From: Eubacterium sp. MSJ-33
GTDB taxonomy: Bacteria > Bacillota > Clostridia > Lachnospirales > Lachnospiraceae
Reading direction: 5' to 3'
Length of the DNA: 64,000 bases
Assembly: GCF_022174665.1 (NCBI RefSeq)
Contig: NZ_CP076562.1
Location: 2,186,525-2,250,524, forward strand
Shown: positions 8,674-17,417 of the stretch, one piece after another
Numbering within the stretch: the first letter of the stretch is position 1
How the letters are laid out: each line of letters begins with the position of its first letter
Made by a program: the position numbers and the translations under genes
Notes under the pieces: generated by a model
Told to the model about the DNA's origin: nothing
The model's input: the letters and a program-made list of their open reading frames with translations, nothing else
Database searches by the model: none

Positions 8674-9888
8674 TTGGAAATGCGTATGGAAGAATATGTG
8701 ATTAAAAATCAAAAAAAGCTCCGGCTGGGCATCACGACCGGAACGTGTAGTGCAGCGGCGGCACAGGCAGCGGCGATGCAGCTTTTGCTTGATGTAGAAA
8801 GCCATACGGTAACCTTGCGCACACCAAAGGGGATGACGGTTTCCGTTCCGGTGTATCTGCTTGAATCAGACAGCCGGAAGGCGAGCTATAAGGTAGTAAA
8901 GGATAGTGGTGATGATCCGGATGTGACGAATGGTACAGATGTGTGCGTGACAGTGGAGTTTGTGAAGCAGCGTGTGTGTGAGCAAAAAGATGGAAGCCAA
9001 GACAGGTCCTGTGCATTTACCAGCGAATCATTTCCGTATCTGACGCTGGATGGAGGAATCGGAATCGGGCGTGTCACGAAAGAAGGCTTGGAGCAGGCAG
9101 TCGGGCAGGCGGCAATTAATCGTGTGCCGCGGCAGATGATATTTGCGGCGGTTGGCGATGTATGCGAGAAAGCAAATGTTTGTGAGCCATTGCACATCAC
9201 GGTATGGATGCCGGAAGGAGAGACTCTGGCGAAGCGTACATTTAACTCGAAGCTTGGTATCAAGGGTGGACTTTCGGTACTTGGAACAAGCGGAATCTTA
9301 GAGCCGATGAGCGAGCAGGCGATTGTGGCGACAATCGAGACAGAAATCCGACAGTTACATGCAGTTGGTGAAGAGAAAGTGTTAGTGACACCCGGAAACT
9401 ACGGACAGGCATACGCTTCCGAATATCTAGGGCTGGATCTTGCAAAAAGTGTCAAGTCGAGCAATTTTATCGGCGATACGATCGACCTTGCAATCTCGTA
9501 TGGCATGAAAGATTTCCTGTTGGTTGGAAATATCGGAAAACTGGTAAAACTGGCGGCAGGCATCTTTAACACACATTCTAAGGTGGCAGATGGACGAGGA
9601 GAAATCTTTGCGGTGCATGCGGCGATGGCAGGTGCAGGAGCGGATGTGGTACAGGAAATTTATAACTGTATCAATACTGACCGGATGTTGGATGTTGTGG
9701 AACGAGAAGGCTTGCGGGAAGCGGTAATGCAGAGTATCCTTGCTGCAATTGCGAAGCATGTCGCTGGCAGGGTCGGCGATGCGATGCGAGTTGGCGTCGT
9801 TGTATTTTCGGAGAAGTACGGATATCTGGGGCAGACCAAGGACGCAGCAACAGTGTTGGAAGTATTTCATAGGAAGCTGCAGATGTGA
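8674..9888 (+). CDS. cbiD: cobalt-precorrin-5B (C1)-methyltransferase CbiD
   Basis: SAM-dependent methylation at C1 in the anaerobic corrin pathway. The N-terminal CbiD signature LGITTGTCSAAAAQAA is at about residues 18-33, and GVKG-type and DLAISYG blocks follow. Length 404 aa is slightly above the usual 360-380; a short polar insert after VEFVKQ (about residues 93-120) accounts for part of it. The start is TTG at 8674, with in-frame ATGs at 8680 and 8686; none has a strong ribosome binding site. It is the first gene of the cobalamin operon. Confidence 0.92.
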   Translation: MEMRMEEYVIKNQKKLRLGITTGTCSAAAAQAAAMQLLLDVESHTVTLRTPKGMTVSVPVYLLESDSRKASYKVVKDSGDDPDVTNGTDVCVTVEFVKQRVCEQKDGSQDRSCAFTSESFPYLTLDGGIGIGRVTKEGLEQAVGQAAINRVPRQMIFAAVGDVCEKANVCEPLHITVWMPEGETLAKRTFNSKLGIKGGLSVLGTSGILEPMSEQAIVATIETEIRQLHAVGEEKVLVTPGNYGQAYASEYLGLDLAKSVKSSNFIGDTIDLAISYGMKDFLLVGNIGKLVKLAAGIFNTHSKVADGRGEIFAVHAAMAGAGADVVQEIYNCINTDRMLDVVEREGLREAVMQSILAAIAKHVAGRVGDAMRVGVVVFSEKYGYLGQTKDAATVLEVFHRKLQM

Positions 9889-9998
9889 GGCAGATTACTG
9901 GATGTAGAACACAGGATGAGAAATGTGTGTGGGTGCGACGGGTGAAAAATCGTTGTGCAAAAACAGAATAGATTATAATATATAAAGGAAGAAGATAA

Positions 9999-11864
9999 AT
10001 GGTACATTTCGTAGGAGCGGGACCCGGCGCGTGTGATCTGATTACCGTGCGGGGCATGAATCGAATCAAGGAAGCGGATGTGATCATCTATGCAGGTTCG
10101 CTTGTAAATCCGGAGTTGCTTTCGTATGCGAAGGCAGATTGCGAAATTTACAATAGCGCGCATATGACGCTTGAAGATGTCGTGTCTGTAATGCGGGAAG
10201 CAGAGGCGGCAGGCAAAGGAACAGTTCGTCTGCATACGGGTGATCCGTCAGTGTATGGTGCAATCCGCGAGCAGATGGATCTGTTGGATGAATGTGGAAT
10301 CGCCTATGATGTGTGTCCGGGGGTGAGTGCGGTGTTCGGTGCCGCGGCGTCGCTGGCGTGTGAGTATACGCTGCCGGATGTGACGCAGACCTTGATTCTG
10401 ACAAGAGCAGAAGGGAAAACCCCTGTCCCAGAGAAGGAAAATCTGCGAAGTCTGGCTGCACACCGAGCCAGTCTGGTGTTGTATCTGTCGTCCGGGCTTG
10501 CAAGAAAGGTGCGGCAGGATTTGCTGCTTGGTGGATATGCGGAGGACACGCCGGTTGCCGTTGTGTATAAGGCAACCTGGCCGGAAGAGAAGATTATCCG
10601 CACGACACTGGCTAAGCTTCCGGAAGATATGGAAGCCGCAAGGATTACAAAGACGGCACTCATTATCGTATCTCCGGCACTTGGAAGTGTCTATGAGAAA
10701 TCCCGGCTTTATGACGCGGCATTTACAACAGAGTATCGCGGCGCAACGGAGATTGCATTTCCGGCAGGAATCCGCCGGGTACTGCTTATTACATGCAGTG
10801 TGCGCGGGTATGCGACGATGCAGAAGATGGCGAAGAAGCTGGAAAATATTCCCGGTGCAGATATTATTACGAAGGTAAAATGTGAGGCGCTTCCGGAGGT
10901 CTCAATGAAAGGGACAGTCAAGGCGTGTGTTGATGCGTATTTTGAGCAGGTGGATGCCATTGTGTTCGTGACAGCAAGCGGAATTGCGGTGCGGAGTGTG
11001 GCGGAGCATCTGGCACATAAATCCAAAGATCCGGCAATCGTATGCATGGATGAGTTGGGAAAGCATGTGATATCGCTGGTGAGTGGGCATGCGGGTGGCG
11101 CAAATGCGCTCACGCAGATGCTGGCGGATGTGATGTGGGCAACACCGGTTATCACGACGGCAACGGATGTGGAAGGCAGGTTCTCCGTTGATGATTATGC
11201 GCGGAAACATAATTTAGTAGTGACCGATTGGGCGAAGGCAAAGGCAATCAGCGCGGAGGTGCTGGCGGCCGGGGCGGAGCCTGTGCGGGTGGATGAAGCC
11301 AAGGTTTTGCAGGAAGAAGAGAAGAATGCATGCGAGAATGGAATAGATGTTCAAAGATTGCAGATAGGTTCGCATCAGGTTGTTATAACCCCACAAGATG
11401 TTTCCGTGGATGCGCAAACGTTACAGCTTATTCCACGTTGTATTGTAGCTGGAGTCGGTTGTAAGAAAGGGACATCGGTGGATAAAATTGAGCATGCGGT
11501 GCAGGATGCATTTGCGAAAGCAGGTTTGCGGATGGAAGCATTATGTGCGGTGGCAAGCATTGATTTGAAGAAGAATGAAGTTGGTTTGCTTGAATTCTGC
11601 GAGATACGGAAAGTGCCGTTTAAGACATACGCAGCAGAAGAATTGCGGGCGGTGCCGGGGATATATTCGGCATCGGAATTTGTGTCTGGTGTGACCGGCG
11701 TGGATAATGTCTGTGAGCGTAGTGCAGTGAAGTATGCAAGTGAGCATGCCACGAATCTGGGTGAGCCGTTACTAGGCAGGCAGGCAAAGCATGGAGAACT
11801 GTTGCTCCGTAAGCAAGCGCATGGGGGCGTGACGGTAGCACTGGTGTATGTGTGTAGCGAGTAA
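9999..11864 (+). CDS. cbiF-cbiG: fused cobalt-precorrin-4 methyltransferase (CbiF) and cobalt-precorrin-5A hydrolase (CbiG)
   Basis: Two consecutive steps of the anaerobic pathway in one 621-aa chain. Residues 1-250 are a tetrapyrrole methylase of the CbiF type (FVGAGPG at 4-10, TGDPSVYG near 87). Residues 255-621 are CbiG (central part with TASGIAVR and SGHAGGAN; C-terminal part with GVGCKKG and GGVTVALV). The fusion would hand cobalt-precorrin-5A directly to ring opening with loss of acetaldehyde. Near the C-terminus the segments GEPLLGRQAKHG and GELLLRKQAHGG look like a short duplication. The last 14 bases of the gene are also the first bases of the repeat unit of array 2. Confidence 0.92.
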   Translation: MVHFVGAGPGACDLITVRGMNRIKEADVIIYAGSLVNPELLSYAKADCEIYNSAHMTLEDVVSVMREAEAAGKGTVRLHTGDPSVYGAIREQMDLLDECGIAYDVCPGVSAVFGAAASLACEYTLPDVTQTLILTRAEGKTPVPEKENLRSLAAHRASLVLYLSSGLARKVRQDLLLGGYAEDTPVAVVYKATWPEEKIIRTTLAKLPEDMEAARITKTALIIVSPALGSVYEKSRLYDAAFTTEYRGATEIAFPAGIRRVLLITCSVRGYATMQKMAKKLENIPGADIITKVKCEALPEVSMKGTVKACVDAYFEQVDAIVFVTASGIAVRSVAEHLAHKSKDPAIVCMDELGKHVISLVSGHAGGANALTQMLADVMWATPVITTATDVEGRFSVDDYARKHNLVVTDWAKAKAISAEVLAAGAEPVRVDEAKVLQEEEKNACENGIDVQRLQIGSHQVVITPQDVSVDAQTLQLIPRCIVAGVGCKKGTSVDKIEHAVQDAFAKAGLRMEALCAVASIDLKKNEVGLLEFCEIRKVPFKTYAAEELRAVPGIYSASEFVSGVTGVDNVCERSAVKYASEHATNLGEPLLGRQAKHGELLLRKQAHGGVTVALVYVCSE

Positions 11865-12505
11865 AAAACAAGCAGAAAAACCCACGAAGTGTGTTTGAAA
11901 GCCGAGAAACAGGCGAAAAAACCCAAAACCGGAAGCTGAACCGGGAAAGTGGAGAGCAATCTGTGTGTAGCGAGTGAAAAACAAGCAGAAAAACCCACGA
12001 AGTGTGTTTGAAAGCCGAGAAACAGGCGAAAAAACCCAAAACCGGAAGCAGAACCGGGAAAGTGGAGAGCAATCTGTGTGTAGCGAGTGAAAAACAAGCG
12101 AAAAAACCCACGAAGTGTGTTTGAAAGCCGAGAAATAGCCGAAAAAACCCAAAACCGGAAGCAGAACCGGGAAAGTGGAGAGCAATCTGTGTGTAGCGAG
12201 TAAAAAACAAGCAGAAAAACCCACGAAGTGTGTTTGAAAGCCGAGAAACAGGCGAAAAAACCCAAAACCGGAAGCTGAACCGGGAAAGTGGGGAGCAATC
12301 TGTGTGTAGCGAGTGAAAAACAAGCAGAAAAACCCACGAAGTGTGTTTGAAAGCCGAGAAACAGGCGAAAAAACCCAAAACCGGAAGCTGAACCGGGAAA
12401 GTGGAGAGCAATCTGTGTGTAGCGAGTGAAAAACAAGCGAAAAAACCCACGAAGTGTGTTAGAAAGCCGAAAAATAAGTGAAAAAACCCAAAACCGGAAG
12501 CTGAA
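11851..12505. repeat. 113-bp repeat array 2 (six units)
   Basis: Unit starts are at 11851, 11964, 12077, 12190, 12303 and 12416, every 113 bp exactly; the last unit is cut after about 90 bp. Units are nearly identical. Each carries two AAAAACCCA boxes 41 bp apart, the same spacing as in array 1. The first box can pair in a hairpin AAACCCAC-GAA-GTGTGTTT with one mismatch. Unit 1 begins inside the last codons of the cbiF-cbiG gene. Long minus-strand reading frames across this stretch are open in more than one frame and are not credible genes. No gene lies between 11865 and 12538. Confidence 0.95.
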
Positions 12506-12538
12506 ACACAGAAATAAAGCGGAATAGCGGAGAGAAAT

Positions 12539-13291
12539 ATGAGCGTAGAGAGTAAGAAAGAATTATATATTGTCGGGCTCGGCCCCGGCGCTAGGCAGAA
12601 GATGACGCAGGAAGCAATTGACGTCGTGGAAGCATGCGAAGTGATTGCGGGATACAAGGTATACATAGAACTTCTGAAACCGTATTATCCAGACAAGGAA
12701 TATCTGGTGAATGGTATGAGGCAGGAAGTAGAAAGATGCCGGTTGGCGCTGGAAACCGCAGCGGGTGGGAAGAAGACAGCGCTTGTGTGCAGTGGTGATG
12801 CAGGCGTGTATGGCATGGCAGGAATCACGCTGGAGCTGGCAGCAGAATTTCCGGAGGTGGATGTACATGTGATCCCCGGCGTGACAGCAGCATTGTCTGG
12901 TGCGGCGTTGCTTGGGGCACCGCTCGGACATGATTTTGCAGTAATTAGTCTGAGTGATCTGCTGACACCGTGGGAGCTGATCGAGCATCGTCTTGCGGCA
13001 GCGGCTGAGGGAGATTTCGCAATCTGTCTGTACAATCCTTCCAGTCACAAACGGCATGATTACTTGCAGAAAGCATGTCAGATTCTGCTACAGAAAAAAA
13101 CCGGGGAGACAATCTGTGGAATCGCACGGAATATCGGGCGAGATGGAGAAGAACAGCAAATCCTGACATTGAATGAGCTGGCAGAAACGCAGGTTGATAT
13201 GTTCACGACAGTATTTGTCGGTAATTCCCGGACACGAAAAGTCGGTGATGCGATGGTGACACCACGCGGATATAGAAGAGATAACGAATGA
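12539..13291 (+). CDS. cbiH: cobalt-precorrin-3B C17-methyltransferase CbiH
   Basis: SAM-dependent ring contraction enzyme of the corrin pathway (CobJ/CbiH). A tetrapyrrole methylase fold is shown by VGLGPG at residues 13-18, the CSGDAGVYGMAG block near 82-93, and VIPGVTAA near 115. Length 250 aa is typical. It starts about 33 bp after the last repeat unit, behind GGAGAGAAAT, and overlaps the reductase gene that follows by 4 bp (ATGA). Confidence 0.93.
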   Translation: MSVESKKELYIVGLGPGARQKMTQEAIDVVEACEVIAGYKVYIELLKPYYPDKEYLVNGMRQEVERCRLALETAAGGKKTALVCSGDAGVYGMAGITLELAAEFPEVDVHVIPGVTAALSGAALLGAPLGHDFAVISLSDLLTPWELIEHRLAAAAEGDFAICLYNPSSHKRHDYLQKACQILLQKKTGETICGIARNIGRDGEEQQILTLNELAETQVDMFTTVFVGNSRTRKVGDAMVTPRGYRRDNE

Positions 13292-14247
13292 AAGTAGTCA
13301 TATTTGGTGGTACAACGGAGGGGCGGCAGCTCGCCGGGTATCTGATACAATTAAACAAGCAGCAAAAAATGCAAAAAATACAAGTCCATGTCTGCGTAGC
13401 ATCGGAGTATGGTGCACAGGTGCTGCCGGAGGATGACGCACTCAAAGTGCATGTCGGACGGCTGGAGCAGGCAGATATGCAGGAATTTCTGCAGGAAGTA
13501 CAGGCAGATATCTGTGTGGATGCGACACATCCGTATGCAGTGATTGTGACACAGAATATCTATCAGGCTTGTAAGGTGGTGGGCGTCCCATATGTCCGCG
13601 TGCGGCGGGAAATGCAGGAAGAACCGGAGAATACAGATCCAGTCATGCAGGAAGAACCAGGGAATACAGATCCGGCCATGCAGGAAGAACCGGGGAATAC
13701 AGATCCGGCCATGCAGGAAGAACCGGGGAATACAGATCCGGCTATGCGGATGAGCGGCGCATATATCGGAGGCGCAGACGGGAAACGGTATACCGATGAA
13801 ACATCGAACAGCATTTATGTCAAAGATACACAGGCGGCGGTAGACTATCTAAAGGGTGTGACAGGAAATATTCTGATCACAACAGGCAGTAAGGAGCTTC
13901 ATTTGTATACGCAGATCCCGGACTATGAATCACGCTGTACGGCGCGTGTGCTTCCGACCCGGTCGGTGGTAGAGGCATGTACGGAGCTGGGATTTACCGG
14001 GAAACATCTCATTTGCATGCAGGGACCATTTGATCTGGAGATGAATCTGGCAACCTTGCGTTATGCAGATGCGGATTTTCTGGTGACAAAGGCAAGCGGG
14101 AAGAATGGCGGTTACGATGAAAAATGTGAGGCTGCGCTTGCTATGGGCGTGCATCTGGTTGTGATCGGGTGTCCGAAGGAACAGGTAGAACCGGTGATGT
14201 CTCTTGTACAGGCAGAGGTATTTCTGCGGGACAATATAGAAATGTAA
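13288..14247 (+). CDS. cbiJ: cobalt-precorrin-6A reductase CbiJ with internal tandem repeat
   Basis: NAD(P)H-dependent reduction of the macrocycle (CbiJ/CobK). The nucleotide-binding start is VIFGGTTEGRQLA at residues 3-15, and DATHPYA and TGSKELH blocks are present. After the conserved RVRRE (about residues 103-108) four copies of an 11-residue acidic unit of the form MQEEPGNTDPA interrupt the fold, making the protein about 60 aa longer than usual. The reading frame is intact, so the insert is probably a tolerated surface loop. It is translationally coupled to cbiH. Confidence 0.9.
   Translation: MKVVIFGGTTEGRQLAGYLIQLNKQQKMQKIQVHVCVASEYGAQVLPEDDALKVHVGRLEQADMQEFLQEVQADICVDATHPYAVIVTQNIYQACKVVGVPYVRVRREMQEEPENTDPVMQEEPGNTDPAMQEEPGNTDPAMQEEPGNTDPAMRMSGAYIGGADGKRYTDETSNSIYVKDTQAAVDYLKGVTGNILITTGSKELHLYTQIPDYESRCTARVLPTRSVVEACTELGFTGKHLICMQGPFDLEMNLATLRYADADFLVTKASGKNGGYDEKCEAALAMGVHLVVIGCPKEQVEPVMSLVQAEVFLRDNIEM
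13612..13743 (+). repeat. 33-bp coding tandem repeat in cbiJ (4 copies)
   Basis: Four in-frame copies of a 33-bp unit beginning ATGCAGGAAGAACC; copies 3 and 4 differ by one base. It encodes an 11-aa acidic unit MQEEPxNTDPx. Near identity points to recent slippage expansion. Confidence 0.93.
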
Positions 14248-14358
14248 TGGAAACAAAATGCTTGGGACATAGAGTATGCGATGGGAATTTTCGGATAGAA
14301 AATAAACGACAGAATATTAGTCATCTGGTACAATATGAAGCAGAAAGGGGTATAAAAT

Positions 14359-15732
14359 ATGGAGAATAACCAAACAACAATCGTATATTTGATTGGTATG
14401 GGACCGGGAAATGTAGATTGCCTGACCAAGGAGGCGGAGCAGGCGTTATCACAGGCAACGGTCTGCATCGGAGCTCCCCGTATATGCCAGATTTTGGAAA
14501 AATTAAAGACAGCCGGGGGAATATGCAAGAAAGATCAAATAGTTTATGATGCTTACAAGGAAGATGAAGTCGTAGCATTGCTTGAAAAACATGCAGGAGA
14601 GACGGTTGCAGTATTATTTTCCGGAGACATCGGATTTTATTCGGGGGCAAAGAAGCTCTCGCTGGTGTTGCGGAGTGCTTCGAGGAAAGACCCTAGTATG
14701 TCACAGGACATGACTGGAACAACCGAGCAGATCAATGCTGGGGAAATAAGCTATGAGCTTCATTATATTTCGGGACTTTCATCCATTCCGTATTTATTTG
14801 ATAAGATAGGCCAAACATGGGAAGATGCAGAGATGGTCAGCAATCATGGTATCATCGCAAATATTCCGGCGAAGGTGCTGCATCATGCAAAGGTTGGCAC
14901 GCTTCTTGGCGGGGAAGATCAGGTGGCGGAAATCTGTACGAGGTTGACAGAAGTCGGATTGGGAGATATCCGGGTAATTGTTGGAGAGCGATTGTCCTAT
15001 GAGGATGAAAAAATCACGATGAAGTACGCTAAAGGTCTGTGTGAAAAAAACTTTGATAAGCTGACAACTGCGATATTTTTAAATGATCATCCGGAATTAA
15101 GATACGTATCCCCCGGAATCCCGGACGACGCGTTTATTCGTGGAAATGTACCAATGACGAAGGAAGAAGTGCGGACGGTTGTCATCTCGAAACTTGGAAT
15201 CTACCAAGGCATAGGGCGGAAAAAATATGATCCCAATAGTGGACAATTCCGAGTAGATAATCTGGGGGCGGTTGTTTACGATGTAGGTGCAGGAACAGGG
15301 TCAGTGTCAATCGAAATGGCGCTTCTGATGGAGCAGGGATCCGTTTATGCAATCGAGAAAAATCCAGAGGCAGTAGAGCTTTTGTATGCAAACCGGGCAA
15401 AGTTTCATGCGGGAAATATGGAGATTGTTGCAGGAGAAGCAACGCAAGTGATCCCGTCACTTCCTGCGCCGACACATGTATTTATCGGTGGAAGCAGTGG
15501 AAATCTGCTTGAAATTGTAAATATGATTTATGCAAAAAATCCGAATGCGTGCATTGTTGTGACGGCGGTTACAATGGAGACACAGAATGAATTGCTTACA
15601 ATATCGGAAGTTGTGAAGAAGCAAGGAAAGACATTTAATATGGTACAGTTGGCTGTGACGCGCAGCCGGGAGGTTGGTGCATATCACATGCTGCAGGCAG
15701 AAAATCCGGTGTGGATTGCGTCATTTTGGTAA
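14359..15732 (+). CDS. cbiE-cbiT: fused precorrin-6Y C5,15-methyltransferase/decarboxylase (CbiE-CbiT)
   Basis: Equivalent of CobL. Residues 1-250 form the CbiE methylase (LIGMGPGN at 11-18; VLFSGDIGFYSGA near 85), with a polar insert of about 20 residues near 110-135. Residues 270-457 form CbiT, a Rossmann SAM methyltransferase (YDVGAGTGSVSIEMA near 310; EKNPEA; GGSSGN). It methylates C5 and C15 and removes the C12 acetate carboxyl. The 111-bp gap before it holds no gene. Start ATG at 14359. Confidence 0.93.
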   Translation: MENNQTTIVYLIGMGPGNVDCLTKEAEQALSQATVCIGAPRICQILEKLKTAGGICKKDQIVYDAYKEDEVVALLEKHAGETVAVLFSGDIGFYSGAKKLSLVLRSASRKDPSMSQDMTGTTEQINAGEISYELHYISGLSSIPYLFDKIGQTWEDAEMVSNHGIIANIPAKVLHHAKVGTLLGGEDQVAEICTRLTEVGLGDIRVIVGERLSYEDEKITMKYAKGLCEKNFDKLTTAIFLNDHPELRYVSPGIPDDAFIRGNVPMTKEEVRTVVISKLGIYQGIGRKKYDPNSGQFRVDNLGAVVYDVGAGTGSVSIEMALLMEQGSVYAIEKNPEAVELLYANRAKFHAGNMEIVAGEATQVIPSLPAPTHVFIGGSSGNLLEIVNMIYAKNPNACIVVTAVTMETQNELLTISEVVKKQGKTFNMVQLAVTRSREVGAYHMLQAENPVWIASFW

Positions 15733-15745
15733 ACGGGGAGATACG

Positions 15746-17299
15746 ATGGAGAATAAGAGCAGGATACAGGTAAATACCCCGCGTGTGATGTTTGCTGCGA
15801 TGCGGAGTGGCAGCGGGAAAACGACTGTAACATGCGGCGTGCTGGCGGCACTAAAAAAAGAAAATATAAGAATACAGGCATATAAATGTGGACCGGATTA
15901 TATCGATCCGATGTTTCATCGAACGGTGCTTGGAATCGACACAGGCAATCTGGACACCTTCTTTGCGGATGCCGATGCGATTGGGCGCATCCTGGCGCGA
16001 GACACGAAGGATGCAGAATTGATCGTGATGGAAGGAGTCATGGGATATTACGACGGTGTCGGTGGCACAACAACGATAGCAAGCTCATATGAATTAAGCA
16101 AGGTTACGAAGACACCGGTTATTCTGATCGTGGATGCGAAGGGCGCGAGTGTCACGCTTGCAGCGACGATTCGCGGAATTATGGAATATAAGAAGGACAG
16201 TCGAATTGCAGGAGTGATCTTAAATCGCGTATCGCCGATGTTTTACAGCCGGATCAAGCATGTGATCGAGACGGAATGCGGTATTCCGGTGCTTGGATAT
16301 CTGCCGGAACATGCGTCATTTGCGATACCATCCAGACATCTTGGACTGTTGCAGCCGGACGAAATGCGGATACAGAGAGACTGGGTGGAAACGGTTGCGG
16401 AAGCTGCCCGGAAGACGATCGATATCGATGGGGTTCTGGAGATCGCGGCACAGGCAGAGATGTTGCAGATACAAGCCCCCGTCGACATAAGACGGAAATT
16501 CGGGGATATGCAGCAAGAAGCTGATGATGTGAGACAGAATTTCGGGGATATGCAGCAAGAAGCTGATGATGTGAGACAAGAACCTGTCGATATACTGCAT
16601 GAACTGGCTGACGTGCGACAAGAACCGGAGAACATGTCCTATGAGCGTGCAGAAGAGCCGGAGAATTGTAAGTTCCCCGCCGGCTATCGTATCGGTGTAG
16701 CAAGAGACGCGGCATTTTCTTTCTATTACCGCGAGAATCTGCGCATGTTAGAAGATATGGGAGCGGAGCTTGTGTATTTTTCCCCGCTTGCAGATGCACA
16801 TGTGCCTAAGGTGGATGCGCTGATCTTTGGCGGCGGGTATCCGGAGCTTTATGCGAAGCAGCTGTATGAGAATCCGTCGATGCGTGCATCTGTCCGGCAG
16901 GCATTGGAAGCAGGGATGCCGTGCCATGCGGAATGCGGAGGCTTCTTATATCTTGGGAAGTCACTTGCCGATGCAGAGGGAAATGTATATGAGATGGTCG
17001 GTTTCTTAGATGGTGCGGGATTTCGGACAGAGCGGTTACAGCGGTTTGGATATGTGGAGCTGGCACCGCGGGACGCAGGTGTATTTGCGGTGAATACGGT
17101 TTTGCGCGGACATGAGTTTCACTACTGGGACAGCACGGATTGTGGCGATGCCTGTCTGGCGTGGAAGCCGCTTTCCAAGGAGAAGACATATCCATGTATG
17201 GTGAAGAAGAAAGGCACATTCGCGGGATTTCCACATCTGTATTACGCGGGTGCGGAGGCGTTTTTCTATCATTTATTTTCTGGGAGCAGTGGCATTTGA
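15746..17299 (+). CDS. cbiA: cobyrinate a,c-diamide synthase CbiA with expanded linker
   Basis: ATP- and glutamine-dependent amidation of the a and c side chains. The N-terminal P-loop domain has SGSGKTTVT (about 20-28) and KCGPDYIDP. The C-terminal class I glutamine amidotransferase domain has GGGYPELYA and the catalytic Cys in CHAECGGFLYLG. Between them lies a linker of about 70 residues with 14-residue repeats (GDMQQEADDVRQ), which lengthens the protein beyond the usual 450-460 aa. I chose ATG 15746 because GGGGAG lies just upstream; a longer frame from 15674 overlaps cbiT and lacks a good ribosome binding site. Confidence 0.93.
   Translation: MENKSRIQVNTPRVMFAAMRSGSGKTTVTCGVLAALKKENIRIQAYKCGPDYIDPMFHRTVLGIDTGNLDTFFADADAIGRILARDTKDAELIVMEGVMGYYDGVGGTTTIASSYELSKVTKTPVILIVDAKGASVTLAATIRGIMEYKKDSRIAGVILNRVSPMFYSRIKHVIETECGIPVLGYLPEHASFAIPSRHLGLLQPDEMRIQRDWVETVAEAARKTIDIDGVLEIAAQAEMLQIQAPVDIRRKFGDMQQEADDVRQNFGDMQQEADDVRQEPVDILHELADVRQEPENMSYERAEEPENCKFPAGYRIGVARDAAFSFYYRENLRMLEDMGAELVYFSPLADAHVPKVDALIFGGGYPELYAKQLYENPSMRASVRQALEAGMPCHAECGGFLYLGKSLADAEGNVYEMVGFLDGAGFRTERLQRFGYVELAPRDAGVFAVNTVLRGHEFHYWDSTDCGDACLAWKPLSKEKTYPCMVKKKGTFAGFPHLYYAGAEAFFYHLFSGSSGI
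16499..16624 (+). repeat. 42-bp coding tandem repeat in the cbiA linker
   Basis: Two almost identical 42-bp units at 16499-16540 and 16541-16582, then a diverged third unit to 16624. Each encodes 14 acidic, Gln-rich residues (FGDMQQEADDVRQ plus one). The repeat sits between the ATPase and amidotransferase domains. Confidence 0.9.
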
Positions 17300-17417
17300 A
17301 TTTGCCGGAAAACTTGTCAGATATTGACGGTGGGATGGGAGACTTTTTTAGTAAGGATTATTTGCTTTCTCCTGAAAGAATCAGAAAAAGGAAGCAATTA
17401 GATAGTAAGAGGGTATT

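Noticed and set aside
8335..8805. Minus-strand frame of 156 aa over array 1
   Set aside because: Same cause as over array 2; low-complexity product and overlap with cbiD.
8398..12505. CRISPR array
   Set aside because: Units are 113 bp in direct tandem without unique spacers, and no cas genes are present.
11375..12666. Long minus-strand open frames (348 and 353 aa) rich in Phe/Leu across array 2
   Set aside because: They arise because the 113-bp unit has no stop on that strand in any frame; more than one frame is open, there is no ribosome binding site, and they overlap two coding genes.
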